A stretch of DNA of 64,000 bases from Melampsora larici-populina 98AG31 (taxonomy: Eukaryota > Basidiomycota > Pucciniomycetes > Pucciniales > Melampsoraceae), in the NCBI RefSeq assembly GCF_000204055.1, contig NW_006768766.1, positions 3,063,349-3,127,348 of the forward strand. The letters run 5' to 3'. The notes beneath the pieces are model-generated. The model had not been told where the DNA came from. It worked only from the letters and a program-made list of their open reading frames with translations, and ran no database searches. Shown one piece after another: positions 49,330 to 61,068 of the stretch. A program made the position numbers and the translations under genes. The first letter of the stretch is position 1. Each line of letters starts with the position of its first letter.

Positions 49330-52300
49330 AACGCCAGAACCAATACGACACAAAAGTCGGTGTCGTATCGGTATTGTATTGCCAATCCGACATGAAATTT
49401 CGGATTTCTCCATGTTGGTTCAGCCGACCCAACATGGAGACGCCCCAGAAGTCATGTCGGGTATCGGCGACGCAATACAGGCCTGAACCGATATGATATT
49501 GCACATATCGGCTCGAGTCTAGGCCTTCCAGGCCTTCGCAAGACCCTGCGTTGCTCCCAAGTCTCCCACTTTTGACCACATCCGGCACTCAAAACCAACT
49601 AGTCTTGAATCAATCGATCTAGTTGGTCATGGTGCCACCCAGGAGGTCTGACCGCTGGGTCTTCCTGCGTTTCCACTCTCAGGCTATCACCAATCCGACC
49701 ATGCTGAACCATTTCTTGCTGCTTTACATTGCTTCACCTAACTTTATCATATCTCGCTTAGTACTTTCATTCGTATCTTCTGTCACTGATTCATATTATC
49801 ATCACTTCGGATCTATCAACAAATTGAGCTACTCAATCATGGCATCGTTGTCAAACCAATCCGACCTTTTGGAAGTTGAAGATACCCCGTCCAGCTCGAA
49901 GGATACTTCCAATGCGACTCCTTCAACCCGATCAAAGAAACGTAAACAACCAGCATCTAAACAAACCAGCATGAAGTCTAAACGCCAAGCAGTTCAAAAT
50001 GTAAGTATCATCACTTTATGATCATCATCCAATAGGTGTAGATGAAACTGATAATTACTTGAAAAAATCACAGAAACCTAGACCTGATTCTGTTCCTGAA
50101 GGCCTCGACGTTGACCAAGACTCCGATATCAAATTTACCGGCAAAACCCATGCTGAACCCAAATCTCAAGGTCATACTGCACGTGTACGTGAGCTGCTTA
50201 AGTATTATGAAAACCCAGTCGAATGTCCTGATGAAGTAAGTGGTGTCCAATTTGGATTGACCCTTCCTTTTATTTGGAGTATTTAGGTATTACAAGTGTC
50301 GGTTCTGTTGTGAATCCTTCGCGAAGTGTGCTAATACCTATCAGACTTTATACGGCCATTGCGACGGCGCCGAAACTCAACCAGTATGTGTCAAACAACA
50401 CCTTGCAATCAAGCAAGGTTTCAAGCTCGAGCTATCTTGGGCAGAACAACAAAAGGCTAAGCAGAATCAATCCAACACGTTGGATCAATTTGTGGTTAAA
50501 CAGCCCTTTGGTGTCAAGAATATGAACCTTATGCTGGTCATATGGATTCTTCAGCACGCGCTCCCTTGGGCGCGATTTGAAGATACCACTCTTCGGGCAG
50601 CATTGTGGTATTCCAATCCATTAGCCACCATATACTCATCAACATGGGCAGCTCAAGCAGCTCAGCGTTTATATATTGGACTTCAAAAGCAAGTCATAAA
50701 GGATCTCTTTGTATGTTATCTTTGTCTTTAATGTTTTTCTTTCTTTATGTTTTTATTTAGAGTGTCAAACATGTTCTGATTTGATGCTTCCACAGGACAA
50801 CAATAGTACTTTTTGTTTGATGCATGATGGGTGGACCACCAAAGGTCGATGCCATGCGTTTATTGGAGCTAGTGTGTCTTATATTGATAAGAAATGGAAG
50901 TTCCAGGTCCGCCATCTCACACTGAAGCTGGTGACATGGAACCACTTCGGTGTGTTGCTTGCTTGACCGCTTGCTCGATTCCTTGTACGCCATGGCCTAC
51001 ACAAAAAAATAAGTTATTAAATTCTTTATCATTTATTAAACAAAAAAACTGACATAAATTGTTTTTAAATTCAATACATGCTTGCACAGTCAACCGATTC
51101 AGGTGCCAACAACAATACGATGGCCGTCGAGATGGCACGCATCTTTGAAGAATCCGATGACCCTGTGAAATGGGACGCGAAGGCCAATCATGTGCGTTGT
51201 TATGTGCACAAGCTTGCGCTTGTGGTCAAGGCAGGTTTGAGAAGAATCAAGATTGATCCTGGACACACAAAGCTGACTACAACTCCAGGCCGAAAAATAC
51301 CTGTTCCGTCATTAGCTATTGACCCCACCTCCAACTTCCCTGACGACCCCAACTCCACCGAGGACATCGATGCTCTTGAAGACGGCGATGATGTCGGCGG
51401 CAATAAGGATGGTGACACTGACACCGAGCCCGAAGAGGGCAATGAAGACGATACTCAACTTCAACAAGCTATAGCAAATAATCAATGGAAGCCTGATGTC
51501 GTGGTACAGGGAGTCCAAAAGGTCAGTTCGGTGATTTACGCTTACATTTGATCATAGTACTGATCAAATACATGCAGGTTGATCTATTTGCACGTCGAGT
51601 TTGTGCCAATCCTGCCCTGCAAGCCCTTTTCAAAGCTCGAAGGGAAGGCAAAGGATCAATTACGGCCGGTTATGGGATTCGTTGGAATGCAGCGGTCACC
51701 TCTTGCCAAAAGGTCTGTCAAGCACAAGAGGTAAGTTTAATCCATTGATTATTGGATTTGTATTCTTCTCTTGACTCACTGTAAAATTTGTTTTCAGACT
51801 GTGACACAGATTTTGGGAGGAGTTGACACTCATCTGTTCGATGAAATGTGTATCACACAGAGTGAATGGGCCGCTATAAGGGCTTCAAACAGTGTGCTAG
51901 AGGTACGTATATTCCAACATGATTTAGGTGACTCAACTAATCTTTGGATATTCGATTTTTGGTAGGTATTTCTATCCTCAACTTTAATGATGGAAGGTGA
52001 TCACCCTTCAGGAGCACGTGTGCTTTCTGAGTATTGTCGCATGGAAAAGGCTCTACAGAAGTTGGAAGAAGAAACTCAATATAAAAGTTTACATAAAATG
52101 ATTGGTGTCATGCTCAAAAAACTCACAGTTTATCAGAAAGAGGTGCTCAATTGTGATACTCTTGTCCTAGCTACTGTATTAAATCCCAGCAAGCGCATCA
52201 AGTTTTTTGAAAATTATTATCTTGCCGAGGTTTCCCAAGTTCAACAGCTCTTGAAACGCGTGTTGGATAAGGCCTTTCAAGATGCGGAAGCTTTAGCAGC

Positions 52301-53172
52301 CAATCTCAATAACTCAACAAGTCAGCCTTTGACAACTGCGGCGTCCCAGGCTTTGGAATCAAACGATCCCAATCCAAAAGAGATTCAGGATGACCAAGAC
52401 GATGATAATTTGTTTTGACCTTCAGACGTCTCTGAATCCACCAATCAAATCGATGAATTGGACCTTTATCTGGGGACTAAGTATCCCTATAAGGATGGAT
52501 GCATGTTGAAGTGGTGGAATGTTTGTGTGTATTTCAATATTATCTATCTGACGTTTATGCTTATAGCTTATACATTTGTGTGTTAGGACAACTCTAAGTG
52601 GTTTCCATTGGTTGCCAGTGTTGCAGAGAACTATTTGGCGTGTTCTGGTACAACATGCGCTGTTGAAAGGACGTTTTCCTCTGCAGCTGACGTCTGTCAG
52701 CCTGATTGTGGTGGCCTGGACTCAAGCACAATGGAGAGGTCTGTAGGTTGTAGAGAATGGATTAAATCTGGGGTTTCTCCACCACAAGAGTTTGTTGAAG
52801 GAGCGGAACTGATCAAAAAGTACTTGCTCAGACAAGGCAGCAGTAAAAAAAATGTTTCTTTCTTTCTTTATGATATTCTTCCTTAAACAATTGATTTATA
52901 ACAATCTATTCACGTTGTTATATACATATACATGATATTTCAAGTTTTTTTTGAATATACATGATTTTTAAAGTTTTTTGAATTTACCTTCATGAAAGCG
53001 ATATTTGATTGCCATATTGTATCGGGTCGTATTGCTTGAGCGATACGACATCAGGAGCCGGAATTTTTTTTTCTCCATATTGTATTGGGTATTGGTTCGC
53101 ATATATTGGTTCACCAATACGATATGAAAAGACCCTGATATATTGTATTGGGTCGGATTGGTTCTGGCGTTG
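49330..53172 (+). mobile_element. Complete hAT transposon (3.84 kb) with 8-bp target duplication
   Basis: The left end AACGCCAGAACCAAT and right end ATTGGTTCTGGCGTTG are inverted repeats. The direct repeat CCCACACC stands at 49322-49329 and again at 53173-53180, the 8-bp target duplication expected for hAT elements. Subterminal regions on both sides carry many TCGGATTGG- and CGATACGAC-like motifs in both orientations, plus a hairpin CTCCATGTTGG / CCAACATGGAG at 49410-49441. The interior encodes one multi-exon hAT transposase on the plus strand. Confidence 0.92.
49839..52886 (+). pseudogene. hAT transposase, probably inactivated by two TGA codons
   Basis: Exons that read in phase are 49839-50000, 50074-50235, 50297-50710, 50796-~51000, 51081-51521, 51578-51730, 51798-51902, 51966-52520 and 52587-52886. 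The N-terminus is Ser/Lys-rich with a likely nuclear signal (RSKKRKQPASK). A BED-like zinc finger follows (CRFCCESFAKCANTYQTLYG...). The catalytic core includes LMHDGWTTKGRCHAFIGASV, TDSGANNNTMAVEM and HVRCYVHKLALVV. The C-terminal hAT dimerisation domain reads WFPLVASVAENYLACSGTTC then AVERTFSSA. In-frame TGA codons occur at 50964-50966, where the conserved reading continues beyond, and at 52416-52418, where the frame also continues. Both could come from CGA to TGA changes. The acidic insert at 51340-51470 is unusual for the family. If extra introns removed both stops the gene could still be active. Confidence 0.8.
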
Positions 53173-55082
53173 CCCACACCAACCCTACCTTATCTCAGCA
53201 ATTAGCCATCACAGGTGATTTTCCATCAGACATCCAACACACCATAGCTCAGGATCTCAAGGCTCAAAGCCAAAGGTTTGAGTCTAAACTTTAATCTTGA
53301 GACTTGCTTATAGAACAAATGTTAGCCCAGTTAACAGTAGACAAAACGGACAAACCCAATAATCTCCCTGCCAGTACCTTGGCGCAACCCAACACCACCA
53401 CACAGAATAAATCAGTGCCCCAAATTTTGGTCAACATTAGCTCAACCCCTGCAAAAACCTTTACCCAAGCTGCATCAGAGCCCCCTGTGTGTTCCTCAAC
53501 AGGAAAAGCAAGTGTCAAGGCGAGTCCTGTAAAACCTCCAAGTAGTACTCCGCCTCAAAGACACACTCATCAAGTCTTCACACGCGAGTATCCAGTAGGG
53601 CATGAGAAAAACAAGGTAAGGTCATTCATTGTTCTCACCTGGCATACATGCACATTGACTCCCTTTCAAACCCAAGATTGCATTCAAAGTTCACATCCAA
53701 GTCCTTTGGGGAATGCTGAAGGTGAAGTCAGTTCCATCCCCTGCCGATGAAGCCAGAATGCAGTTCTTTGCAGCTTTGTACACAAATCTCGAGGCAGTCC
53801 AGGCCGCAATCAACAGCGCTGCCACACCTATGCTGGTGGCTCAACACCAAATTCAAACACTGCAGGAAGCAACCATGGGCCAAATCTGTGTCTCCCACGG
53901 CATGATCACATTGGATCAGCAAGCAATTCTCACCATACACGTGTCTCTCTCAAAAGCAGGCTTATTAGTATGGGGCCCTGATTTGACCCAGAGTCATGAT
54001 TCCTCATTCAATGGTGCCTGCTAATACATTGCCACCCAACCCTTTTGGGAAGTTTCATCTGGGCCTTTCTACCAATACCTTCAAGTCAACCCTGATTTAC
54101 TCAACCCCATTGGCTTTCTCACGTCTGTATACAACCACTACGTACATTATCTTTCTGTCAGTAAATTAAAAAGAGAATTCAATGCTCCAGGACGTCTGGC
54201 AAAAGCCAAAAATATCAAAACCATATCTCAACGTTGCAGAAGAGTGAGTTTGTTTGTTCCCATCCTGTGCTGAATGCTATACTGCTTGACTGTCAGCTTG
54301 CCAGCAACCACAAAGCATTCACCAAACTCAACAAATTCCCACTCCGCTACTTGGCTATCTTGGCTCAGCCCTACGCTCACAGCAACGATGAACACCACAT
54401 TGAAAACAATGTCTATTTAATGAAGACCCTTGAATATTGTTTGGCCAAGGCCAACAAGTTTTTCCAAAGACTTGACTCGATGATGTCTTGTTCTCTGACC
54501 TCAGCTGGTAAGGTCTTGAAGCAACCTCCTTGTCTGCTACCTTCAGTCCCTGTTGCTTCCACGTTCAAGTCTCCTCCCCACCAACTTCCCCTTGATTGCT
54601 AAAACACTCACTGGTTCAATGGATTGCATTATCACAGAAGGAAGAATTTGTCAAACAAAATCAAGTCACATTATTACCCAACACCACCAAATGCTTCATT
54701 CTGACTCCCAACAAGAATCCATCCGAAAAGATGAATGGGTGTGATTTCAACAGGAAGTACTATGATAGACTAAGCGCGCCTTACCACATCAACACAACTT
54801 CTGGCAAAGATGACAAAGAATACAACAATGGAGAAGCATTTGTAAACAGGCATATCTACAAGGAGAATATGGACAACTCAAATGACTTAACTGAGCCTAG
54901 TGATGGAAGCAATGCAGAGGAGAAGGCTGCCACAGTTGCCAGCCTGTACTTCGCATCTGGCGATTTTGGTGACTTGGAGGAGGAAAGCAAGGATGGTGAT
55001 TATACTCCTTCTGAAGATGACAATGAAGACAAGGAGGACAGCAGCCCTAAGTTTGATATTGTGTTTGTTTTCTCCTTTTATT
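53173..55082 (+). pseudogene. Hypothetical gene interrupted by the hAT insertion
   Basis: A frame opening at the ATG at 49309 (MSLVPHT) meets the hAT left end after seven codons and resumes past the right end as NPTLSQQLAITGDFPSDIQH. Downstream are segments that read as one multi-exon gene: MLAQLTVDKTDKPNN (53321), VHIQVLWGMLKVKSVPSPAD (~53695), a Gln/Ala helix region, YLQVNPDLLNPIGFLTSVYN, LASNHKAFTKLNKFPLRYLA (54298), an acidic DE-rich tail to 55082. A TAA at 54022-54024 and frame changes near 54600 break it. I do not recognise the family. The style resembles repeated lineage-specific genes of rust fungi, but that is unverified. Confidence 0.55.
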
Positions 55083-55475
55083 GAGTGTCCCTCTGTTCAA
55101 AGTCTCATGTCTTCTCTTTCTTGTCACTTGTTTGCCCCCCTTGTTTCTCTTGATTGTCCCTCCTTTGCACCCTTATTGAAATACATAGCTTATGTGTTGT
55201 TGTTCTTGGTTGATTTTGAGGCCCTGGTGAAAAATCAATGATGAAATGAACGTCCTGTTGAGAACCCTGAACGTCCAAAAGATCCTCATCGATGACACAC
55301 CATTGCCTTCCGCAAAGGATTCATCCCAAAATTTTGTTTATATAAAGTGTGTATAGCTCCATCCTTTGAATACTCAACCCTCATTGATCAAATAAACAAG
55401 TTTACAGTTATACACCTGCTATTTTTGTGCTATCTGATTCCAGCCTATACCACAAATCGCTCCAAAGAAACCACA

Positions 55476-55624
55476 ATGGGGATCCATGACAAAATGGGTT
55501 GGAATAATTTACCCAAACGTGTTTTGGCAAATGTCTTTTTGTTCATTCCAAGAAGTACCAATGGTATCAATTGGGTCAAGGCCACATTGGTGTGCAAAAA
55601 TTGGTACAGCGCTGGAATCCGAGA
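55476..55624 (+). pseudogene. F-box gene 5' fragment
   Basis: The first exon reads MGIHDKMGWNNLPKRVLANV with the box continuing FLFIPRS...WVKATLVCKNWYSAGIRE, and ends at a GTAAGT donor at 55625. This is a plausible F-box with the usual LP...V...IF and VCK.W pattern. The next exon would start near 55680, but a TIR element starts at 55706 and a 100-base gap follows, so no further gene body is seen. Another upstream in-frame ATG exists at 55347. Confidence 0.5.
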
Positions 55625-55705
55625 GTAAGTGGATATGTTCACAATGTGTGTTTATGTATTGATCAAGCTGACAGTCATTGATAAGGTGTTGGAAAGTGAT
55701 TACAG

Positions 55706-56013
55706 TTAGGGGATACAAAGTAGAAAGCCGGGCATGTGCCCACAAGTCCAGATCCCAATTTTACAGCCAAAGTTCGGAATGTGGACTTCCGGCNNNNNNN
55801 NNNNNNNNNNNNNNNNNNNNNNNNNNNNNNNNNNNNNNNNNNNNNNNNNNNNNNNNNNNNNNNNNNNNNNNNNNNNNNNNNNNNNNNNNNNNNCGCTAGG
55901 AATTCCGCTCTATTATGAAATCATATGTTGAAGTTCCTCTGTAAAGCGTGCTGCTGTTCAGTTAAGGGTGTATAAAACCTCTAGTTATCTGGTACATTCT
56001 TTGTATCCCCTAA
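55706..56013. mobile_element. TIR element containing a 100-base assembly gap
   Basis: TTAGGGGATACAAAG (55706-55720) and its exact complement CTTTGTATCCCCTAA (55999-56013) bracket about 308 bases, of which 55794-55893 are Ns. Fifteen perfect inverted bases at such spacing suggest a short DNA transposon or MITE. The TTA/TAA ends could include a 3-bp target duplication. A palindromic or multi-copy interior would explain why the assembly failed here. Confidence 0.65.
55794..55893. other. Assembly gap (100 Ns)
   Basis: One hundred undetermined bases; the round size suggests a placeholder of unknown true length. Open frames crossing it are meaningless. Confidence 0.99.
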
Positions 56014-56026
56014 GTGATTGGGGTTG

Positions 56027-56065
56027 GCTGGTGTCAGACCGGGGCCAGCCCGTGGCTCACGTCAC
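56027..56065 (+). repeat. GC-rich 39-bp repeat, inverted partner of 48167-48205
   Basis: It begins GCTGGTGTCAGACCGGGGCC and continues with CGTGGCTCACGTCAC. The same sequence occurs inverted at 48167-48205. A looser echo (GCTGGCCCCGGTAT) appears near 60493. It may be part of an element end or of a tRNA-linked repeat. Confidence 0.55.
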
Positions 56066-56100
56066 AGTGCCGCGTGGCCAGTCGACACCAGCGGGTTTCC

Positions 56101-56585
56101 CACGTCGTGGATTCGTGGCCCAGTGGTAAGGCGCTCGCCTTCGATATAGGTGTAGCGAGAGATCGTCGGTTCGACCCCGGCCGGATTCAATTTTTTTCGT
56201 GTTCCCAGCAGCTGTCACATCGATCGCAAGAAGCTGTCCAACTTTACAACCAGATGAATAGAATGATCACAACAGTGAAAGCAAGTTGAAAGGATCCAAT
56301 ATGATATGCAATGAATGTTTTGGATCTGTGGTTTCAAACAAAGAATACAGACTGACAAGCATTCAATGCATGCTTCTCCCCAAGTAATCTCTTAAACATT
56401 GACTAATCACGCCACAAGAAAATCTGGTAAAGACGATTGCTCTGAACCTGATCTCTATACATAGATCAGCAGCGCTACTTAGCTATATTGGAAAAATCTT
56501 GGAAATCATAAAAAAGAAATTGTAAACCAAATGTAAATCGAAATTTTCTATCATACTATTACAACATTTCTCTTTGCACATCTCC
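56101..56585 (+). repeat. tRNA-bearing segment, copy 2 (uninterrupted)
   Basis: Partner of 46955-47757 without the 280-bp MITE. It runs from just 5' of the tRNA to within about 15 bases of the VPS34 stop codon (56600, minus strand), so it contains the VPS34 3' UTR. This makes it the likely source copy. Confidence 0.78.
56109..56189 (+). tRNA. tRNA-Arg(TCG) with short intron, copy 2
   Basis: Identical to the copy at 46963 except for one C to T change in the proposed intron (TATAGGTGT instead of TATAGGCGT). The acceptor, D, anticodon and T arms, B box GGTTCGACCCC, discriminator A and downstream T7 terminator are all kept. The single difference falls in the part that would be spliced out, which supports selection on a real tRNA. 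The GC-rich 39-bp repeat lies 44 bases upstream. Confidence 0.78.
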
Positions 56586-56599
56586 TTTTAATCTATTCT

Positions 56600-59500
56600 T
56601 TACGATCTCCAATATTGCGCAACAGCATGAATCCTGAAAAACAAAACAAGAAAATCAGTTGAAAAAATCTTCATTTGCGAAGAAAAGAAAAAAGAACTCA
56701 ACTTATCAAAGACAACCGTAAAGTATGACGTATCATTTAGTTCTTTTTCAAAATGTTTAATCGCATCTTCTTCAGACAGATCTAATCTAAACTTTTCTTG
56801 TACCTAAAAATAATCATTGAAAAGGAAAAAAAACTCAGCTTTCTTCAAAGTTAAAATGAACAAAATCACAATCCTTCACAAACCTTCATAACTGCTTTAT
56901 CAGGTTCAAGTTTAATATCAGGTATATTTGCATCAATCATCAATCCAACCAAATTAATAATCAAACCTGAAGATTTCCTTAAACAAATAAATGCGCTATT
57001 ACATAATCTTTTAAATCGACCATGATGTACAGATTGATCTCCTCCCATTCCATCTAACATTTCTTTGCATACTTTAATTGAAGGTGGGAATGGTTTAGGA
57101 TCTCTACCTAAGATATAACCAAAATCGACATGAAAGAAATGTCCAGTAGGTGATAACATCAAATTATCCAAATGTCGATCACCTACTCCTAATATATAAG
57201 TCACTACACAATATCCAGCTAAACGAATTCAAAAGGAATGATCAGTTTTTGGTCATCGTACTTATTTTATCATGACAAAGCAATCAAACACAGTTCTCTA
57301 TATCACTCACCACAGCTCCGGACAAAATTTTCCAATACACTAGGTGTGACCCCATACGTTCCAATCCCACCACTCGTATCAGGACTCTCAATCCGAAGGT
57401 ACTCCAAGATCCCTCCAGGAAATCGACTAGCTATCTCCCCCAAAGTAATACTACTGATGAATTGAATCATTCCGTCAACTTGTCCAGTAGCAAGAACTTT
57501 ATAAGGTGTCAACTTGAGATCTAAGTGTTCCTTTCTCATTAAACGATCCATCAAACTGATCAATTGGATCACCAATTGGTCTTGTCTCATATCATCCCCA
57601 TTCTTGAAGATAATCATGTAATCTGTCCCATCTTCGCATTTCAAGCTAAGCCTTAACGGAAACAGATTGGATTTGAAGACTGTGGATTTCTCGGCGTCGA
57701 ATCCAACTATTTGAGTATTTGCATCGAGTGGAAGTGGAAGTGGTACGACTGGAGTAATTGATTCTGTCGAAAGTAGAGCTGCTTGTTTCGCTGGGTCTTT
57801 GAGTACGCTTTTGAGCTTTTCAATCTTCTTTGGACGTGCATCCTTTGAGAATCGAATGTCTTTTGCTAGTTTTGACACTGATCTAACAAAGGTGACCTGT
57901 CGTTGGAGTAATTCGGACATTTGACGCCCCTTTTCGGTCTATGCAAGAGTGATGAAATCCCAATTTACAAAAAAAGTCAAGCGGGACAGAAAGCCGGGTC
58001 AGTACGTCGAATATTAACCAACGGATCTTGGCAGTAGGTGTAGTTTTCTGAAGTACGAACCTCTTGCATTTTCTCGTGAAACTTCAGAAGCACTCTACTG
58101 TACATTTGCGTAACTGTGTTATCACCACCAGCGCCTTCCTCAACCGAAAGATACCAATGAAACTGATAACCCAATACGTTTGGGTTCAAGCAACTTCGCT
58201 CGATCAAAAAGTCTTCTAAACTGACCGTGGAGGAGTCGTCAAAGTGATCAGGAAGGGTCGATCGAGGTGCAACATAGCTCTGAGAAGATCGTTTGTCCCA
58301 ACCCATCACACTACTACTCGCTATATTAGCACGAGTGATGGTAGCTGTAGAAAAGCGTTGAGAGTTTCCCATTGTTGAGGATGAAGGGGTTTTTGACGGT
58401 GCAGTCGACTGTGATGATGAAAGATCAAACTTTAAAGCTTGGACCAATTGTAAGAGATATAGTACAAGCTCGTCGTCATCCGCTCTACTCAATTGCTGAA
58501 CAGCAAAGCGTTTGACACGCGGGTCACGGTAATCTTCAGAGGGTCCCAAAAGCTCCAGGGCATCACCAAGACTAATGTCGGACCAGATCGGGAGCAAATC
58601 ACCAATGGCCTGTCGTACTTCACCTTTGTCTGACCAAACCACGGATTTGAGGAACTTTGTAAGCGCTCGTTTATCATGTGAAAGGAAGAATCTGAATCGC
58701 CAAACTAAGTCTCTCTCATCGCGTGTCAAAGCACGCGTAGGGGGATAACTTAGGATATTCTGGCAAACGTATCACAATTCAATTTAGCAAGCTTATTGGC
58801 ATAGGATGAGATTGTTCAAAATGGGAGGTTAAGAGAGACTGCGTACATTGAGAGCATCCCTCACACTCTTCTCAGGCCGGAGCTCGCGATCCAATGGACC
58901 ATTGCGATGACTACGATGTAGACGAGTATGTTTACTTTCAATTGGATTGTCTTGCAGCATTTCTGGGTCAACAACTGTAAAAATGTCGGAAAAGTTGGTC
59001 GTAGAGTACTGCTGCTGATATTGAGGGAGAGGTGCAGAGATGGGAAATGGAGGAAGAGATGGTTGCGGTAGATCGATTTCGTTAAAGACGATCGGAAAAT
59101 CGAATCGAGGGAGATCGACATATATATACATGTGTGGACTTTTTGACGTTTCTTCCTGTGTGATTGGGTATAGTTGATATCAAACTTCAAGACATCTAAT
59201 GGTGTTATCGTGCATGTGGCGAAAAACGCACTCACAGCATGAATCTTTTCAATTTGTCTAAATGCGCATTTGTCAAGCCAATCCAGCCTAGGAAGATCGC
59301 CACGCTCTTGTTTTTTGACAAGCTTCAAGTAAACGATAAGCGATCACATAAGAATCATTCAACGTGGATAAAATTTGAGCATTTGTTTTAGCAAGCAGAG
59401 GTCAAGAAGCTCTGGCAAACCTTTTCAAGTCGTCCCAATTTATCCGCCTCTTCTGCTTCTGCATCATCTTGTGCGGTAAGTGGATTACTTCGGGGTAATT

Positions 59501-60383
59501 TGCTTGGGGTTGAGGTGGCGATGTAGCCGTCTGCCAATTTGCCGCGCTAACGTGTTAATAAAATCCAAGAAGTTGAATTCAACGTTAACAGCTAATCACT
59601 TGAGATCCAGGCAGATATGATATTACTAACATGAAGAAGACATCTCTGTTTTCCCTTCCTCAAAGTTCTCTTTTTTCCAAAAAGGCTAAGGGTAGTACCA
59701 CCCACGATTTCTGAATTCCTGAGTAAAAACGAATCCGTACGAGAATTTAAATCTAATTCCGTATTAGAGATCGTAGAGTAGTTGACCACATCGAATACAT
59801 TAAAAGTTAATTGAGCTGAATGTGGTAAATCACGATATTTGATTGGTAATGTGATTGGAGAAGACCATCTAATAAGAAATTCAATTTATTGAGGCTTCAA
59901 CATGTGAAAGCCATTGAATTGCATTAAGTGATTGAATCTCAACTGGGATTGATTAAATGATCAAACTGACGTATAAGAGCTGGTGAATGACTTGTGAGGA
60001 GTATAAAATGGTATTGTTAATGGTCGATTATCTGCCCAAACTTGTACTGATACGTATAAATCTGATAGAGGGCTATCAACCGATGAGATCAAAAGTCAAT
60101 GAAAAAGTTGATCGAGATGTCTGATTGAAAGTTTCCTTGAAGGGGATTGGAATTCAACCTTTTCAAATCGATATCCAGTTGAGTTGAGATTATCGGGTCA
60201 ATGGTGTTTGGATTGAACCTGTTGCCTTCGATTCTAGAGCTGATTGAATGCGCTGATTTGTTAACTAGTTGCAATGTATGGAATGGAAACTCCCAATGCT
60301 CACATTTTTAGAGTGACTGGTAAGTCAATATCGCATGATTTTGCTATTGTCAAGGCTTGTTCATCGACTCTTGATCCTTGCAT
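56600..60383 (-). CDS. VPS34: Class III phosphatidylinositol 3-kinase Vps34
   Basis: Twelve exons close in phase (60383-60304, 60239-60159, 60072-59971, 59868-59631, 59546-59421, 59322-59236, 59155-58847, 58759-58019, 57938-57311, 57218-56884, 56803-56703, 56633-56600); 953 aa. It makes PtdIns3P on endosomes and phagophores with Vps15 and Atg6/Beclin. The N-terminal C2 domain reads [40 protein letters not shown] and [20 protein letters not shown]. The helical domain starts [20 protein letters not shown]. The kinase domain has [19 protein letters not shown] with the ATP-binding Lys, the catalytic loop [13 protein letters not shown] and the activation-loop start HVDFGYILG. The C-terminal helix ends [11 protein letters not shown], like human VPS34, on a tiny last exon. 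The Ser/Thr-rich insert in the helical domain ([20 protein letters not shown]) is longer than in animals. The ATG at 60383 is the first in frame before the C2 domain. Confidence 0.96.
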
Positions 60384-61060
60384 CCTTGAATTCCAATCGT
60401 TATCGTCTTGGAATCAGTCATTAATATCAGATGACGTCGGCGAGCGAATCAAGCATGCTCCTTATGGATAGCCGGCCTCAGATATCCGGCCCGCTGGCCC
60501 CGGTATACGCCTTGTACGGAGTTCTGACGTAAAATACAACTTCACAATTTTCAGCTGCAACATTGCTTGCCTCAAGGTGACTGAGGGGATATCCAACGAG
60601 CCCAGTAGGGGCACCGCTACTTGGCTTATTGTGGCTTGGATCACACAAGCGCAAAAAATGACCTCCCAGGCCAAAATTCAAACTTATCAAAGAAAGTTTT
60701 GGCTTTGTCAGAGTACATTGTCATCTATAGTCAGTATTGCAAAGCTAATAAAGCCAATCAATAAGAAAAAAAATTGAAAGTATCTGACAAAAATAATCTG
60801 AATCATGATAGTCCCCATTGCACGCTTCTATGCCTGTCATGGGCACAACTCAGCTTCCAAAAGTAGGACCTTTTGCTCCAAGGTAACAGTTTAACTGCTT
60901 CCCACAAATTTTGCATACAGCTTACATATTTGTCAAGCATCTCACGTTTCTGGGTGAGCAGGGGCGTATTTGTGAATCTATCAACACAAGTGGGGATGTG
61001 TGGATCTATCAGAATCAGTTTGGATGCAGCTGCTTGAATTGCAGGTTTGAATGACTTTGT
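60384..61060. other. Intergenic region upstream of VPS34
   Basis: It holds the VPS34 promoter, then a GC-rich patch near 60470-60530 (GGCCTCAGATATCCGGCCCG) that stands out from the AT-rich background and may be a repeat end. Overlapping frames here have no domain sense. Confidence 0.5.
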
Positions 61061-61068
61061 TATCAATA

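Noticed and set aside
55678..55931. Three open frames running through the N gap
   Set aside because: They exist only because Ns contain no stop codons.
60462..60690. Two overlapping minus-strand 70-codon frames upstream of VPS34
   Set aside because: Neither has a domain nor splices to VPS34, whose C2 start is accounted for by the exon at 60383-60304.
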